The notes: generated by a model from the sequence alone, not told the origin. A DNA stretch of 64,000 nt from Microbulbifer bruguierae (GCF_029869925.1 NZ_CP118605.1:2942001-3006000); one strand, 5' to 3'. Positions 26,660 through 35,777 are shown, counted from the stretch's first letter. Made by a program: numbers and translations.

Positions 26660-27208
26660 CTATTCGTGTTTGACAATTGTGAGCACGATCTCGCCCACGT
26701 CAAAACCCCATTTGCTCAGGTCTGACTCGCCGATCAGGGTTTGTTCATCGATAAGGTACATGCGGTCTTTCACGTTGACCTGGATTGTGCGCCCCTTGTA
26801 GGGGACTTCCAGCACATACTGCATGAAGGCGCTGTTGCCGCCGGAAGTCAGCCGCGCTTCACCGACCACATCTTCCGCGCGTCCGACGTACTGGCGGCCG
26901 GAGCCGGGTGTCTGTACTGGCGTAAGCTGCCAGTTGCGATACTGGATTTCGCCGTCGTCGAACTCGAATTTTTCCGCCAGCAGCCCGCGGCCGTTTTCCC
27001 AGGTGCCTGTAAGCGACGCGGTAAACCGCCGGGTAACACTGCCGCCGCGATCCTTCAAAATACCGTGCGCCGTAAGTGGCCCATTGAAAAAACGTTCGGG
27101 AGTGAATACCGGGGTGTTGGCTGCGTAATCCTCCACTGCCGGACCACTGCAGGCATTGATGAGCGGCAGAAGCAAAAGCAACAGGACAAAAACTCTGACG
27201 GCGGGCAT
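26660..27208 (-). CDS. DUF3833 family lipoprotein
   Basis: Lipoprotein of 182 residues. The signal peptide is very hydrophobic and ends in the lipobox LINA-C (Cys20), so the protein is lipid-anchored; the residues after Cys do not indicate inner-membrane retention. The mature part matches DUF3833: FTPERFFNGPLTAHGILKDR, a Trp- and Glu-rich middle (TWENGRGLLAEKFEFDDGE) and WGFDVGEIVLTIVKHE at the end. A beta-rich lipocalin-like shape is plausible. It converges with the DUF4239-like gene, with 9 bases between the ends. Function is unknown. Confidence 0.85.
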   Translation of the reverse strand: MPAVRVFVLLLLLLPLINACSGPAVEDYAANTPVFTPERFFNGPLTAHGILKDRGGSVTRRFTASLTGTWENGRGLLAEKFEFDDGEIQYRNWQLTPVQTPGSGRQYVGRAEDVVGEARLTSGGNSAFMQYVLEVPYKGRTIQVNVKDRMYLIDEQTLIGESDLSKWGFDVGEIVLTIVKHE

Positions 27209-27298
27209 GGGACTTTACCTATGGCTTGGGTACATTCCCCCTTGTTACGGTGCGCGCCCGCGGTCAGATCTGTTGCCCTGCGTAACCGGCGGGGCCTA

Positions 27299-28429
27299 TT
27301 ACACGGAATCCTGCTCGCTGTTGCGCTTTTCTAGCGCGTCGAGCGGTGATTTATCCGGCGACGGCAACAGAGGTTCCGTGCCGCTGATAAATTCGCGCAT
27401 GAAAATTTCCCAGAACGCCATAAACAGCGCCGCCAGCAAAGGACCTATGGCAAAGCCGCTGATGCCGAACATCAACAGGCCGCCGACGGTGGAGAAGAGC
27501 ACAATGTAGTCCGGCAGTTTGGTGTCCCGCCCAACCAGAATTGGGCGCAGGATATTATCCACCAGACTGATCACTGCAACGCCGTAGACCATCAGTACCG
27601 TTGCTTTTACGGTTTCGCCAGTGGCGTAAAGATAGAGCCCGGCGGGGAACCAGATGATCGCCGCCCCCACCGCCGGCAATAGGGACAGAATGGTCATCAC
27701 CACGCCCCACAGCAGAGGCGCCGGCAGACCCAGGACCCAGAAAATCAAACCACCGAGCGCGCCCTGGGTCACCGCGACGACCAGGTTACCCTTGATGGTG
27801 GCCCGGGTAACTTCGGCGAATTTCGCCAGCAGCAGTTTTTCCCGCTCGTCTCCCAGTGGCAGGGCACGGATCAGCAGGGCTACCAGGGCGTTGCCATCGC
27901 GGATCAGGAAGAACGTCAGGTACAGCATCAGGCCGAGGCTGACAAAAAAGTTCAGGGTATTCTGACCGAGGGCGAGGGCGTTTTTGGCGATCAGGCTGCC
28001 TGCCGTCATCAGCCCACCCAGCAGCCGCTCTTTGATATTGTCGAAGTCGAGTCCGAAGCGCTCCAGGGCGGCATTGACGCCCGGAAATGCCGCGCGCACC
28101 TGCTCCACTTTGGCGCCCAGGTTGATCTCGCCGGATTGCACCTTCTGGTACAGATTGGCGACTTCACTGATAAAGGAGCTGGCCACCAGCAGCACGGGAA
28201 TGATCACCACCACCATGCACAGCAGCAGGGTGACCAACGCGGTGAGGTTGGGCCATTTGGGGAAGCGTTGCAGAAGGAAGCGATAACTGGGGTGGAATAT
28301 CAGCGCCACCGCACAGGCCCAGAATATCGCGGTAAAAAACGGTTTCAGCAGCAGCCCAAAGGCCACCGTGACCAGCAGCAGCGTAAAAATAAAAGAGCGT
28401 CTTTCGAGCTTTTCCTGCACCGGGAACAT
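27299..28429 (-). CDS. AI-2E family transporter (PerM-like)
   Basis: Inner-membrane protein of 376 residues, of the PerM/AI-2 exporter (UPF0118) superfamily. It shows paired N-terminal membrane helices (FTLLLVTVAFGLLLKPFFTAIFWACAVALIF), an amphipathic central domain (about 95-160), and the family region AVTQGALGGLIFWVLGLPAPLLWGVVM followed by PAVGAAIIWFPAGLYLY. The last part is VDNILRPILVGRDTKLPDYIVLFSTVGGL, which is diagnostic. The substrate is not known; members export small molecules or act as Na+/H+ antiporters. Confidence 0.92.
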   Translation of the reverse strand: MFPVQEKLERRSFIFTLLLVTVAFGLLLKPFFTAIFWACAVALIFHPSYRFLLQRFPKWPNLTALVTLLLCMVVVIIPVLLVASSFISEVANLYQKVQSGEINLGAKVEQVRAAFPGVNAALERFGLDFDNIKERLLGGLMTAGSLIAKNALALGQNTLNFFVSLGLMLYLTFFLIRDGNALVALLIRALPLGDEREKLLLAKFAEVTRATIKGNLVVAVTQGALGGLIFWVLGLPAPLLWGVVMTILSLLPAVGAAIIWFPAGLYLYATGETVKATVLMVYGVAVISLVDNILRPILVGRDTKLPDYIVLFSTVGGLLMFGISGFAIGPLLAALFMAFWEIFMREFISGTEPLLPSPDKSPLDALEKRNSEQDSV

Positions 28430-28487
28430 CCTTGCTAGTTCTTATGTACGGATTGCGTGCAGGTAATGTAACCAGTTAGTCAGGTGG

Positions 28488-29219
28488 TTACCAGCGGCGG
28501 AAGCCGCAGGTATCCACATGAAAGCGCACACCACTATAGATGCCGAGGCCGATATTGCGCTGGCGCCCGTAACGCTGGTGAATCCCGCGCAGCTTCGGCA
28601 ATAACTCGCTGCGCGTGTAGTCGGCCTCGGGAATCATATCCAGGCCGCAGAAATGCATGTGCTTACTGGTGCGCGCTCCGCCGGCCTTGGCGTTGTAGTC
28701 CGGGGTACGCCAGCCGGACAGGACAATCACCTGACCCACTTCCGGGATAACGTAATCGCGCAATACCCGCAGGGTGGCGACCATGGTTTTCCAGTCTTTC
28801 TGCGGGGGGATGGCAAACGGCTGCTCGCCGATTTCCTGCCAGTCGGTGCCCTGGCGCATCAACTCGAACACCGGCACCACATGACCGACGTTGTTGATAC
28901 CAAGAAAGCGCTCCAGCTCTTCGAATTTTTCGCGGTTGTTGCTTTCATCGAGGAACTTCTCAAATGCCCCGGATGACGCCGCGGAGTAACCCTTGATCTT
29001 GAAGATCAACGGAATATCCGGGGCCATGGGCAGGGGGTCCGGTTCGGGAATATATTCCACCGGACTGACCACGCGCTCGGCCAGTTCGCGGGTTTTTTCC
29101 ACCGTCAGCACCACGAGAGCGATAAGGCCGATGAGCACCAGCGCGATTATCCAGAGCACACGCCGGCGCTCGATATGGATGTCGATAAACTCGTGGTCCG
29201 GGGTTTCTTTGATATCCAT
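28488..29219 (-). CDS. Membrane-anchored M15-like (D-Ala-D-Ala carboxypeptidase-type) protein, copy 2
   Basis: Protein of 243 residues with one N-terminal membrane helix (about 22-43) and a periplasmic domain. The C-terminal half resembles zinc M15/YcbK-type peptidases: VLSGWRTPDYNAKAGG, then SKHMHFCGLDM, where His and Asp are seven residues apart as in the family H-x6-D motif, and a last His in GVRFHVDTCGF. The final segment GLGIYSGVRFHVDTCGF is nearly identical to the protein encoded just upstream, so the two arose by duplication. Two conserved Cys (FCGLD and DTCGF) could form a disulfide next to the zinc site. It probably acts on peptidoglycan peptides (inference). Confidence 0.78.
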   Translation of the reverse strand: MDIKETPDHEFIDIHIERRRVLWIIALVLIGLIALVVLTVEKTRELAERVVSPVEYIPEPDPLPMAPDIPLIFKIKGYSAASSGAFEKFLDESNNREKFEELERFLGINNVGHVVPVFELMRQGTDWQEIGEQPFAIPPQKDWKTMVATLRVLRDYVIPEVGQVIVLSGWRTPDYNAKAGGARTSKHMHFCGLDMIPEADYTRSELLPKLRGIHQRYGRQRNIGLGIYSGVRFHVDTCGFRRW

Positions 29220-29255
29220 CGCTGACTACTGCCTGGCTGCCTGTTGCTTACCCGT

Positions 29256-29936
29256 TTACCAATGGCGAAAACCACAGGTATCCACATGAAACCGAACGCC
29301 GCTGTAGATTCCGAGACCCATGCGGCTGTCGGGACCTAGGCGGGCCTGTAGATTGCGCAATTCCTCGATCAGCTCCTTGCGACTGATATTCGATCTGGGC
29401 ACCAGGTCCAGGCCGCAGAAGGACCTGTGTTTACTGCGCTTGGAGCCACCGGCCTTGCGGTTGTAACGGTCGGAGCGGAATGCGGAGACGATGTCCACCG
29501 GGCCTATGGCGGGCACCAGTTCATCGCGGATCAGTTTCAGGGTGGGCACCATGTTGGGCCAGAAGTCCTTCGGTGGAATCGCGAAGGGAGGCTCGTTGAT
29601 ATCCAGCCAGTCTGTGCCCTGGCGCAACAGGTGTTCCACTTCGGTCGCGTCGGCTACCCCGGCCTCCCGGAGAAAGCCTGTCAGTTGCCCCAGCTGGTGA
29701 CGGTTTGTCCCCTCGCGCAGGAACTGGCTCAGACTGGCCTTGGTGGCGATCCGGTATCCGTGCAGTTCGTCATAGGGTTTTTCACGGGCCTTGTAGAGCA
29801 GGTAAAGCCAAAGGCCGAAGAGTAGTAGCAGTAACAGCAGTGCCACGCCAAATACCACCCACCAATTGGTCTGCTGATTTGGCGAAAGGTGTTGATAGCG
29901 GCGTTTTGCGCGAAAAAAAGGATTGCCCGACGGCAT
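29256..29936 (-). CDS. Membrane-anchored M15-like protein, copy 1
   Basis: Protein of 226 residues, paralogous to the next gene downstream (36-base gap). The ATG at 29936 is chosen over a GTG two codons earlier because AAAAGG is then at proper distance. One membrane helix (about 28-49, Leu-rich) is followed by a periplasmic region sharing the partner's sequence blocks: LLRQGTDWLDINEPPFAIPP, VSAFRSDRYNRKAGG, SKHRSFCGLDLVP and GLGIYSGVRFHVDTCGF. The zinc-site order His, Asp, His is kept. Peptidoglycan or peptide hydrolysis is inferred from the fold. Confidence 0.78.
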   Translation of the reverse strand: MPSGNPFFRAKRRYQHLSPNQQTNWWVVFGVALLLLLLLFGLWLYLLYKAREKPYDELHGYRIATKASLSQFLREGTNRHQLGQLTGFLREAGVADATEVEHLLRQGTDWLDINEPPFAIPPKDFWPNMVPTLKLIRDELVPAIGPVDIVSAFRSDRYNRKAGGSKRSKHRSFCGLDLVPRSNISRKELIEELRNLQARLGPDSRMGLGIYSGVRFHVDTCGFRHW

Positions 29937-30044
29937 GGCCACGGCCTTTTCGTTGGTGCGGTTTGCCGGTTTCGCTGTGCGCGGGTGCCGGCGTATCGAA
30001 AACTCTCTTCAGAAAACTATAGCTGGCGCAGAAAAATCTGTGGG

Positions 30045-30080
30045 CACAAAAAAGGGCGGCCCAAAAATTGGGCCGCCCTT
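30045..30080 (-). terminator. pckA terminator
   Basis: AAGGGCGGCCCAA (30052-30064) and TTGGGCCGCCCTT (30068-30080) form a perfect 13-bp stem with a 3-nt loop. On the minus strand a run of T follows. Confidence 0.93.
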
Positions 30081-30116
30081 CACTTTTCCACTTACCTGGG
30101 GAGAAGAAGAAAATCG

Positions 30117-31679
30117 TCAGGCCTGTGGGCCCGCTGCCTTGATTTCGTCAGAAACGGCGAATTTTTCGATATTGTCCGCAAACAGCGCCGCGAGCTTTTT
30201 CGCCGCCGCGTCGTAGGTGCTGGCGTCAGCCCAGGCGTTGCGCGGGTTCAGGTAGGATTTGTCCACACCTTCCACGGCGACCGGGATATCCAGATTCATG
30301 GCGTCCAGATGCTCGGTCTCGGCATTTTCCAGGGCGCCGCTCTGGATTGCCGCGATCACTGCGCGGGTGACCGGGATCGGGAAGCGTTTGCCCTGTTCAC
30401 CGGAGCCGCCGGTCCAGCCGGTGTTCACCAGGTACACACGGGAATTGAAACCCTCGATGCGCTTCATCAGCAGGTCGGCGTATTCACGCGGTGCGCGGGG
30501 CATGAACGGAGCGCCGAAACAGGTGGAGAAGGTGGGGTGAATACCCGTTTCCGCACCCAGTTCGGTGGAGCCCACGCGCGCGGTGTAGCCCGACAGGAAG
30601 TGGTAGGCCGCGGCTTCCTTGGACAGGATGGAAACCGGCGGCAGTACACCGGTGACATCGCAGGTCAGGAAGATCACATTCTTCGGTTCGCCGGCGCGGT
30701 TTTCCAGTTGACGCATTTCCACGTGCTCCAGCGGATAGGAGCAGCGGCCGTTCTCGGTCAGGCGGGTGTCGTCGTAATCCGGCACACCGCTCTCGTCGGT
30801 CACCACGTTCTCGACGATCGCGCCAAAGCGGATGGCATCCCAGATGACCGGCTCATTCTTCTGGCTCAGGTTGATGGTTTTGGCGTAGCAGCCACCTTCC
30901 ATATTGAACACGCCGCCCTTGGCCCAGCCGTGCTCGTCGTCACCGATCAGGTAGCGCTCCGGGTCTGCAGACAGGGTGGTCTTGCCGGTACCGGAGAGGC
31001 CGAAGAACAGGCACACATCGCCGTCTTCACCCACGTTGGCCGCACAGTGCATCGGCATCACGTCTTTTTCTGGCAGCAGGAAGTTCTGCACGGAGAACAT
31101 GGCTTTTTTCATCTCGCCGGCGTAGCGCATACCCGCCAGCAGCACTTTGCGCTGGGCGAAGTTGATGATCACACAGCCTTCGGAATTGGTGCCGTCGCGG
31201 GAGGGATCGCACTCGAAGTTGGCCGCGTGCAGGATGCGCCACTCTTCCTTGCCCTTGGGGTTGTATTTTTCCGCACGGATAAACATGTTGCGCCCGAACA
31301 GGTTGTGCCAGGCGGTCTGGGTGGTGACTTTCACCGGAATATAGTGATCTTCATCCTGGCCGACGTGCAGCTGCTGGACGAAGCTGTCGTGGCTGACGAC
31401 GAAATCTTCCACGCGGTTCCACAGCGCATCGAACTTGTCTGCAGGAAACGGGCGGTTGACGCTGCCCCACTCGATGCTGTCGGCGGTGGAGGGTTCTTCC
31501 ACCACAAAACGGTCCGCCGGGGAGCGGCCGGTGCGAGTGCCGGTGACGGCTAACAGAGCGCCGGTGTGAGTGAGGTGCCCCTCGCCGCGCTGCAGCGCCT
31601 GCTCCACCAGTTGCGCTGGCGCCAGGTTGGAAAATACCTGCACCGTATCGTCTTGCTGTGCCATTCGTTTATTACCCAT
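30117..31679 (-). CDS. pckA: Phosphoenolpyruvate carboxykinase (ATP)
   Basis: Converts oxaloacetate and ATP to phosphoenolpyruvate, the first committed step of gluconeogenesis. The product is 520 residues from the ATG at 31679, or 515 from ATG 31664; neither has a strong ribosome site. Signatures are complete: [17 protein letters not shown], the kinase-1a P-loop [16 protein letters not shown], the kinase-2 LIGDDEHGW and the Ca/Mg-region [11 protein letters not shown]. Length is close to the 540-residue E. coli enzyme. It lies downstream of hslO in the same direction but is separated by 346 bases with a terminator, so it is its own transcription unit. Confidence 0.97.
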   Translation of the reverse strand: MGNKRMAQQDDTVQVFSNLAPAQLVEQALQRGEGHLTHTGALLAVTGTRTGRSPADRFVVEEPSTADSIEWGSVNRPFPADKFDALWNRVEDFVVSHDSFVQQLHVGQDEDHYIPVKVTTQTAWHNLFGRNMFIRAEKYNPKGKEEWRILHAANFECDPSRDGTNSEGCVIINFAQRKVLLAGMRYAGEMKKAMFSVQNFLLPEKDVMPMHCAANVGEDGDVCLFFGLSGTGKTTLSADPERYLIGDDEHGWAKGGVFNMEGGCYAKTINLSQKNEPVIWDAIRFGAIVENVVTDESGVPDYDDTRLTENGRCSYPLEHVEMRQLENRAGEPKNVIFLTCDVTGVLPPVSILSKEAAAYHFLSGYTARVGSTELGAETGIHPTFSTCFGAPFMPRAPREYADLLMKRIEGFNSRVYLVNTGWTGGSGEQGKRFPIPVTRAVIAAIQSGALENAETEHLDAMNLDIPVAVEGVDKSYLNPRNAWADASTYDAAAKKLAALFADNIEKFAVSDEIKAAGPQA

Positions 31680-32025
31680 GAAAGTTATATCACTGAAATA
31701 AATAGTAGGGGTAGCTGCCCAATACCGCGAGAATGTGCCGCGACCAGCCGCCGTGCTGGCGCATTATGGCAAACTTCAATTTGCGAGCACAGAAAAAGTG
31801 CTGAAATTTTGATCGAAAATGAGGCTATCGGGGAAATTTTTAGCAATTTTTTATTAAAAATTATGATGTAGTTTTTTTACTTCATAATTTTGAGGAATAT
31901 TGGTCGTTCTGTAGTTTTTACTACAGAAGAATTGCCTGTGCGGGACCACTGGTCGGTGGAAATCTGGCTGATGCCGCAGGCACAAAAAACGCGCCCTGGG
32001 GCGCGTTTTCGGAGCTTGCTCTTTA
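31680..32025. promoter_or_regulatory. AT-rich hslO–pckA intergenic region
   Basis: This 346-base gap has no gene. It is much more AT-rich than its surroundings and holds a perfect 10-bp inverted repeat (AAAATTATGA 31857-31866, TCATAATTTT 31882-31891), a second hairpin (CTGTAG 31909-31914, CTACAG 31921-31926) and the hslO terminator. The pckA promoter should lie here, but no convincing -35/-10 pair was picked out. Confidence 0.5.
31984..32009 (-). terminator. hslO terminator
   Basis: AAAACGCGCC (31986-31995) pairs with GGCGCGTTTT (32000-32009), and on the minus strand the stem ends in a run of six T. It lies 17 bases after the hslO stop. Confidence 0.9.
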
Positions 32026-32904
32026 TCAGTGCAGGGTATGTGGCGGTGCGTTGAACAGCTCTTCGATCTTGTTGCGGTCGAAGTGGTAAGTGCGGTTGCA
32101 GAACTGGCAGTCCGCGGTGATTTCACCGCCCTGTTCTTCCAGCAGCTTGTACACGTCCTCGGGGCCCATCGCGATCAGTGCACGGGCACTGCGCTCGGCG
32201 GAGCAGCTGCATTTGAAACGGATATTGGCGGTGCCCAGGGTTGCGGGTTCCAGCTCGTGAAACAGGCGCACCAACAACTGGTCGTGGGGCAGGTTGTGCA
32301 GCTCCTCGGGGGTGACGGTCGCCGCCAGGTGCACGGCGGTTTCCCAGGTGTCCGCGTTCTCGGATTCGCTGGCGACATTGTTGCCTGGCAGCACCTGCAG
32401 CATGATGCCGCCCACGGTTTCCGGGCTCGACTCGATCCAGAAGCGGGTCTGCAGCTGCTCTGACTGGGTGAAGTAGTCTTCCAGGCAGCCTGCCAGGGTA
32501 TCCTTTTCCAGCGGCACTATACCCTGATAGCGCTCGCCCTCCTGCGGATCCAGGGTAATCACCAGCGCCCCGCGGTTGCCCACCAGCTCCCGCAGGGTCG
32601 CGCCTTCCTTGATCTCTGCACCTTCAGCCACCCGCGCCAGTCCGCGCACGTCGCTGTGGTGGGTGCACTCTGCCACCAGCAGGGGAACATCACCCTCGCC
32701 GCGGGCCTGCAACATCAGGATACCCTCGAACTTGAGGGTGGTGGACAGCAGGCAGGCGGCGGCGAGGAATTCCCCCAGCAGCTGGCGCACCGGTTGTGGC
32801 AGATCGTTGTGTTCCAGTACTTCCCGATAAGCTTTGGTCAGTGTGACCAACTGGCCGCGGATGTCGTGTTTGGAAAAGATAAAGCGTTCCAACTGGTCCG
32901 ACAT
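32026..32904 (-). CDS. hslO: Hsp33 redox-regulated chaperonin
   Basis: Holdase activated by oxidation through its C-terminal zinc centre. The protein is 292 residues, the usual length. The N-terminal core starts QLERFIFSKHDIRGQLVTL, and the redox switch has C-x-C (RFKCSCSAE) followed 30 residues later by C-x2-C (ADCQFCNRTYHF), which is intact. A Deg-like protease gene and hslR lie upstream on the same strand. In E. coli hslO is next to hslR and yrfG; here those genes are interrupted by two others. Confidence 0.97.
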   Translation of the reverse strand: MSDQLERFIFSKHDIRGQLVTLTKAYREVLEHNDLPQPVRQLLGEFLAAACLLSTTLKFEGILMLQARGEGDVPLLVAECTHHSDVRGLARVAEGAEIKEGATLRELVGNRGALVITLDPQEGERYQGIVPLEKDTLAGCLEDYFTQSEQLQTRFWIESSPETVGGIMLQVLPGNNVASESENADTWETAVHLAATVTPEELHNLPHDQLLVRLFHELEPATLGTANIRFKCSCSAERSARALIAMGPEDVYKLLEEQGGEITADCQFCNRTYHFDRNKIEELFNAPPHTLH

Positions 32905-33003
32905 AGAGAAAGTGCCTCGCTGAAATTTTGGGGGTGGCGATTTTAGAGCCTGCGGCGCGCAAATACGATGGCCTTACATTGTAGTGACCGGAGACTCCGT
33001 TGG

Positions 33004-33064
33004 GATCGGACGCGCATCGCCGCCGGACCCCTGTCCGATACCCGTGGCACCCTGAATGATGCAG
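33004..33064. other. Two hairpins in the hslO–DUF4124 gap
   Basis: ATCGGAC (33004-33010) can pair with GTCCGAT (33033-33039). A second short dyad, CCCTG with CAGGG (about 33048-33064), lies close to the 3' end of the minus-strand DUF4124 gene. Neither has a T tract, so their role is uncertain. Confidence 0.35.
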
Positions 33065-33084
33065 GGTATCCGACGGGTGTGTGG

Positions 33085-33516
33085 TCAGCTGCAGTGCCGG
33101 TGAATCAGCGCGTCAAGTGCGCTGGCTTTCTCCGCTCTTTCGCGCTCGCTGATGGTGGTCTGGTTGCCGTCGGCGTCGACGAAGTACACCCGGCCCTTGA
33201 GTATTTCCAGTTGTCGGCGAGCCTGATTGCAGGCGATCTGCCGCTGATGCAGATCGCGGGCCTCCTGCGCCTGCCTGCGCTGAACATAGTCCCGCTCGAT
33301 CTGTTGTGCGCGGCTGCTGTCGGGGAAATCGATTTTGCGGGTGGCGTCAGCGCTGTTGATCGGCTTCAGCTGACCATCCAGGGATTCCGCTTTTGCCTCC
33401 ACTGGAGGGCGGTCGCTGAAGTGCACTCTGCCGTCTTCGTCGACCCAGCGGTACAGCTCGCCGGCGCCGGCTTCGAGGGCGAGACTGAAAGCGGCCAGTA
33501 GCCAGATTCTGCGCAT
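33085..33516 (-). CDS. DUF4124 domain periplasmic protein
   Basis: Exported protein of 143 residues. The signal peptide (about 1-18, ending LEAGA-GE) is followed at once by the DUF4124 signature ELYRWVDEDGRVHFSDRPP. A coiled, Arg/Gln-rich middle (SSRAQQIERDYVQRRQAQEARDL) and a C-terminal segment with two Cys (IACNQARRQ, IHRHCS) follow. A good ribosome site (AGAGGAG) precedes the ATG. It sits between hslO and a Deg-like protease. Function is unknown. Confidence 0.85.
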   Translation of the reverse strand: MRRIWLLAAFSLALEAGAGELYRWVDEDGRVHFSDRPPVEAKAESLDGQLKPINSADATRKIDFPDSSRAQQIERDYVQRRQAQEARDLHQRQIACNQARRQLEILKGRVYFVDADGNQTTISERERAEKASALDALIHRHCS

Positions 33517-33532
33517 CGCCCGCTCCTCTTGT

Positions 33533-33563
33533 TTGTTGGGTGCTTGTTGGGTACTTGTTGGGG
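33533..33563. repeat. Three 11-bp direct repeats
   Basis: TTGTTGGG recurs at 33533, 33544 and 33555, separated by TGC and TAC, giving an 11-bp period. It lies in the 67-base gap between the Deg-like protease and the DUF4124 gene, immediately upstream of the latter's ribosome site. Confidence 0.7.
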
Positions 33564-33583
33564 CGTGTTTATTGGCCCGGTGT

Positions 33584-35110
33584 TTACTGGACCTGCTGCG
33601 CCGGTTCTACCTCAACGCTGTCCCGGTCTGCCAGGGTGTCGAACAGCCCCTGGGAGTGACGCTCGGGGATCTGGTAGGTCTGCAGGATAAACGGCTGCTG
33701 CTCCCGCGCCGCTGCCGCGTCCATCACCATGCGGTAGCCGGAGCTGTCTTTCAGCTCCACGAAATTTTCTTCGCTGGACTCCATCAGCTGCGCGAACTGC
33801 TGGAAATCGTGGATCTTCTCACCGTTAACAGAGTCGATGATCCAGTTTTTCCAGTCGTGATAGCCCAGGTTGACCGGAGCCGGCAGTACCTTGAGCGCCA
33901 CTACCAGTTCCTGTTGCTCGGGGCTGGACCACTGGTTGCGCGCGTAGAGGTACTCGATAGGCGCCTTGGAGTGCCAGTTGCTGCCCCAGCGCTTGATCAG
34001 GTTCATGTTCAGGGGCACAAATATCACCCCGCCGTATATGTAATAACGGGGGCGCTGATCGAACTTTTCGCCCTGCACCAGCGAGCGCGACGCGGGTGTG
34101 GCGGCAAGGGAAATCTTGGCGTCGTGAATCTCGCCGTTGCGGGCAAAGCGCACCGGCAGCTGGTCGCCCACGTGATACTGATCCACTGCATAGTGGTAGT
34201 TGGTGCGCTGGTGCTCGCGCCATTCGATGGTGCGGTCTGCGGCGATCGCAAAGCCGTCCACCTGCAACAGTACATCGCCGGGCTGCAGTACCTGGGAGGC
34301 CGGCGCGTCCTCAAATACCCGCACCACCAGGGCCCCCTCCTGGTCCTCTGCCAGCCCCGCCGCTGCCTTCATGGCCGGGCTCTCGAGGCTTTGGGTGATC
34401 GCACCCAGCTCGGGGAAACCCTGATGCACGCCGTCGATGGAATCCTCCAGCACGTGCTCAATCACACTGGGTGGCACGAAATACCCCAGGTTTTCGGCGC
34501 CGTTACTGTTATTGGTCTGCATCGCGACCCCGACGAGTTTGCCGGAGGAGATGACCGGTCCACCACTATTGCCAGGATTGATGGCGGCGTCGATCTGCCC
34601 CGCCATCAGGTAGCTTTCAGCGTGGGCGTAATACTGATGCTCGACCCGGGACAGCACTCCGCGGGTGATGGACAGGGACTTGCCGCCGATGGGGTAGCCG
34701 TAGACGGTGACCTCTTCCTGCAGGTCGGGGAGTTTGCCGAGGGCCAATGGACGGGTGTCTTCAAAGAAGGTTTCGTCTTCGACGGTGAGCAGGGCGAGGT
34801 CGGCATCGTGGGAGACGAACTTGACCCGGGCGCGGAATTTCTGCGCGTCGCCGTGGCGCTGGACCTGGATAAAACTGCCGTTGGCAATGACGTGGGCGTT
34901 GGTGAGTATCTGCTTACCACTGATCACCGCGCCGGACCCGGACAGTTGCTGGGCGTTGAGCAGCGCCCAGGGGTTGAAGTAGTCGGGAGCGGCGGCAGTG
35001 GTGTAAATCTTGATGATCGAGCGTTTCAACTGCTCCTGTTCGCGGCTATCGGCGTGGGTGGCTTGGGAGAAGCACAGGATCAGCAGGCAGAAAGTCAGCA
35101 GTTGTTTCAT
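33584..35110 (-). CDS. Deg-like trypsin-fold serine protease with PDZ domain
   Basis: Secreted protease of 508 residues. The ATG at 35110 is chosen because it opens a signal peptide (LLTFCLLILCFSQATHA); the frame extends 33 codons further without signal features. The trypsin-like domain has the triad His73 (LTNAHVI), Asp104 (HDADLALL) and Ser182 (NPGNSGGP). A PDZ domain (about 265-350, EGALVVRVFEDAPASQVLQPGD) follows, then a roughly 150-residue C-terminal region with a second, diverged PDZ-like part (WIIDSVNGEKIHDFQQFAQ). That layout is closer to the plant/bacterial DEG9-type proteases than to DegP. Likely periplasmic protein quality control. Confidence 0.87.
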   Translation of the reverse strand: MKQLLTFCLLILCFSQATHADSREQEQLKRSIIKIYTTAAAPDYFNPWALLNAQQLSGSGAVISGKQILTNAHVIANGSFIQVQRHGDAQKFRARVKFVSHDADLALLTVEDETFFEDTRPLALGKLPDLQEEVTVYGYPIGGKSLSITRGVLSRVEHQYYAHAESYLMAGQIDAAINPGNSGGPVISSGKLVGVAMQTNNSNGAENLGYFVPPSVIEHVLEDSIDGVHQGFPELGAITQSLESPAMKAAAGLAEDQEGALVVRVFEDAPASQVLQPGDVLLQVDGFAIAADRTIEWREHQRTNYHYAVDQYHVGDQLPVRFARNGEIHDAKISLAATPASRSLVQGEKFDQRPRYYIYGGVIFVPLNMNLIKRWGSNWHSKAPIEYLYARNQWSSPEQQELVVALKVLPAPVNLGYHDWKNWIIDSVNGEKIHDFQQFAQLMESSEENFVELKDSSGYRMVMDAAAAREQQPFILQTYQIPERHSQGLFDTLADRDSVEVEPAQQVQ

Positions 35111-35225
35111 TGCGGCGTCGTGTTTATTCGTTGGTTTGGGGCAGTTTAGCACTTTGGCTTTTGTTTGCTCTTTCTGGAGCTGGTTCAGAGGGTACTCTGT
35201 TTTGCCCATTGTGGCGGCCGGGCAC

Positions 35226-35333
35226 CGGGCAAGGGTTTTCAGGACCGAGCTAGGCGCCCCCCTGTGAATACATCCCTGTACGCTGCGTCGGCGGCGTCCA
35301 TGCCGCCGACGCTCCTAAAACCCTTGCCCGCCG
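35226..35333 (-). repeat. Palindromic interspersed repeat, copy A
   Basis: About 105 bases bounded by GGGCAAGGGTTTTCAGGA at the left and CCTAAAACCCTTGCCC at the right. It contains a perfect 11-bp stem, GCGTCGGCGGC (35285-35295) with GCCGCCGACGC (35302-35312), and the conserved block ATACATCCCTGTACGCTGC. It is the inverse of copy B (35834-35929). No open frame of its own is convincing. It lies between the Deg-like protease and hslR. Confidence 0.8.
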
Positions 35334-35396
35334 CCCAGTCTTCGCATTAAATTTTTTGCTTCGTAGGTGATGGTTTACAAGTTTGGAACTTGTCAG

Positions 35397-35777
35397 TTAA
35401 TCCTGCGATTCACGGATAAATCTGTGGATCTGCCGGCGTTGCTTTTTGTTCGGGCGCTCGTGGGTTAGGACCGCATTATTGGCTTTGCGATCCGCAGCGA
35501 ACTGCTCCCGTTTGGCAGCACTGTCTTCAGTTTCCCGGTAGAGCGTCTGCGCAATGTCGGCGCCGCGGCGCTGGTCGGAAAGCGCGATGACTTCCACCAC
35601 TTTTTCATCCCAACCCTGGCGGATGGTTAGCAATGTGCCGGTGGTGATTTCTTTGCTCGCTTTAACCCGCTGGCCTTCCGCGTGCACCTTGCCGCCTTCG
35701 ATGGCCTGTTTGGCGATGCTGCGGGTTTTGAAAAAACGGGCGGCCCAGAGCCACTTATCAATACGTACTTTTTCCAT
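35397..35777 (-). CDS. hslR: Ribosome-associated heat-shock protein Hsp15
   Basis: S4-domain RNA-binding protein of 126 residues that recycles 50S subunits carrying stalled nascent chains. The ATG at 35777 is preferred to a TTG one codon earlier. The S4 motif RIDKWLWAARFFKTRSIAKQ and GGKVHAEGQRVKASKEI are intact, and the basic C-terminal tail (RPNKKQRRQIHRFI) fits rRNA binding. The yrfG gene lies upstream, as in E. coli, but palindromic repeats occupy both flanks. Confidence 0.95.
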   Translation of the reverse strand: MEKVRIDKWLWAARFFKTRSIAKQAIEGGKVHAEGQRVKASKEITTGTLLTIRQGWDEKVVEVIALSDQRRGADIAQTLYRETEDSAAKREQFAADRKANNAVLTHERPNKKQRRQIHRFIRESQD

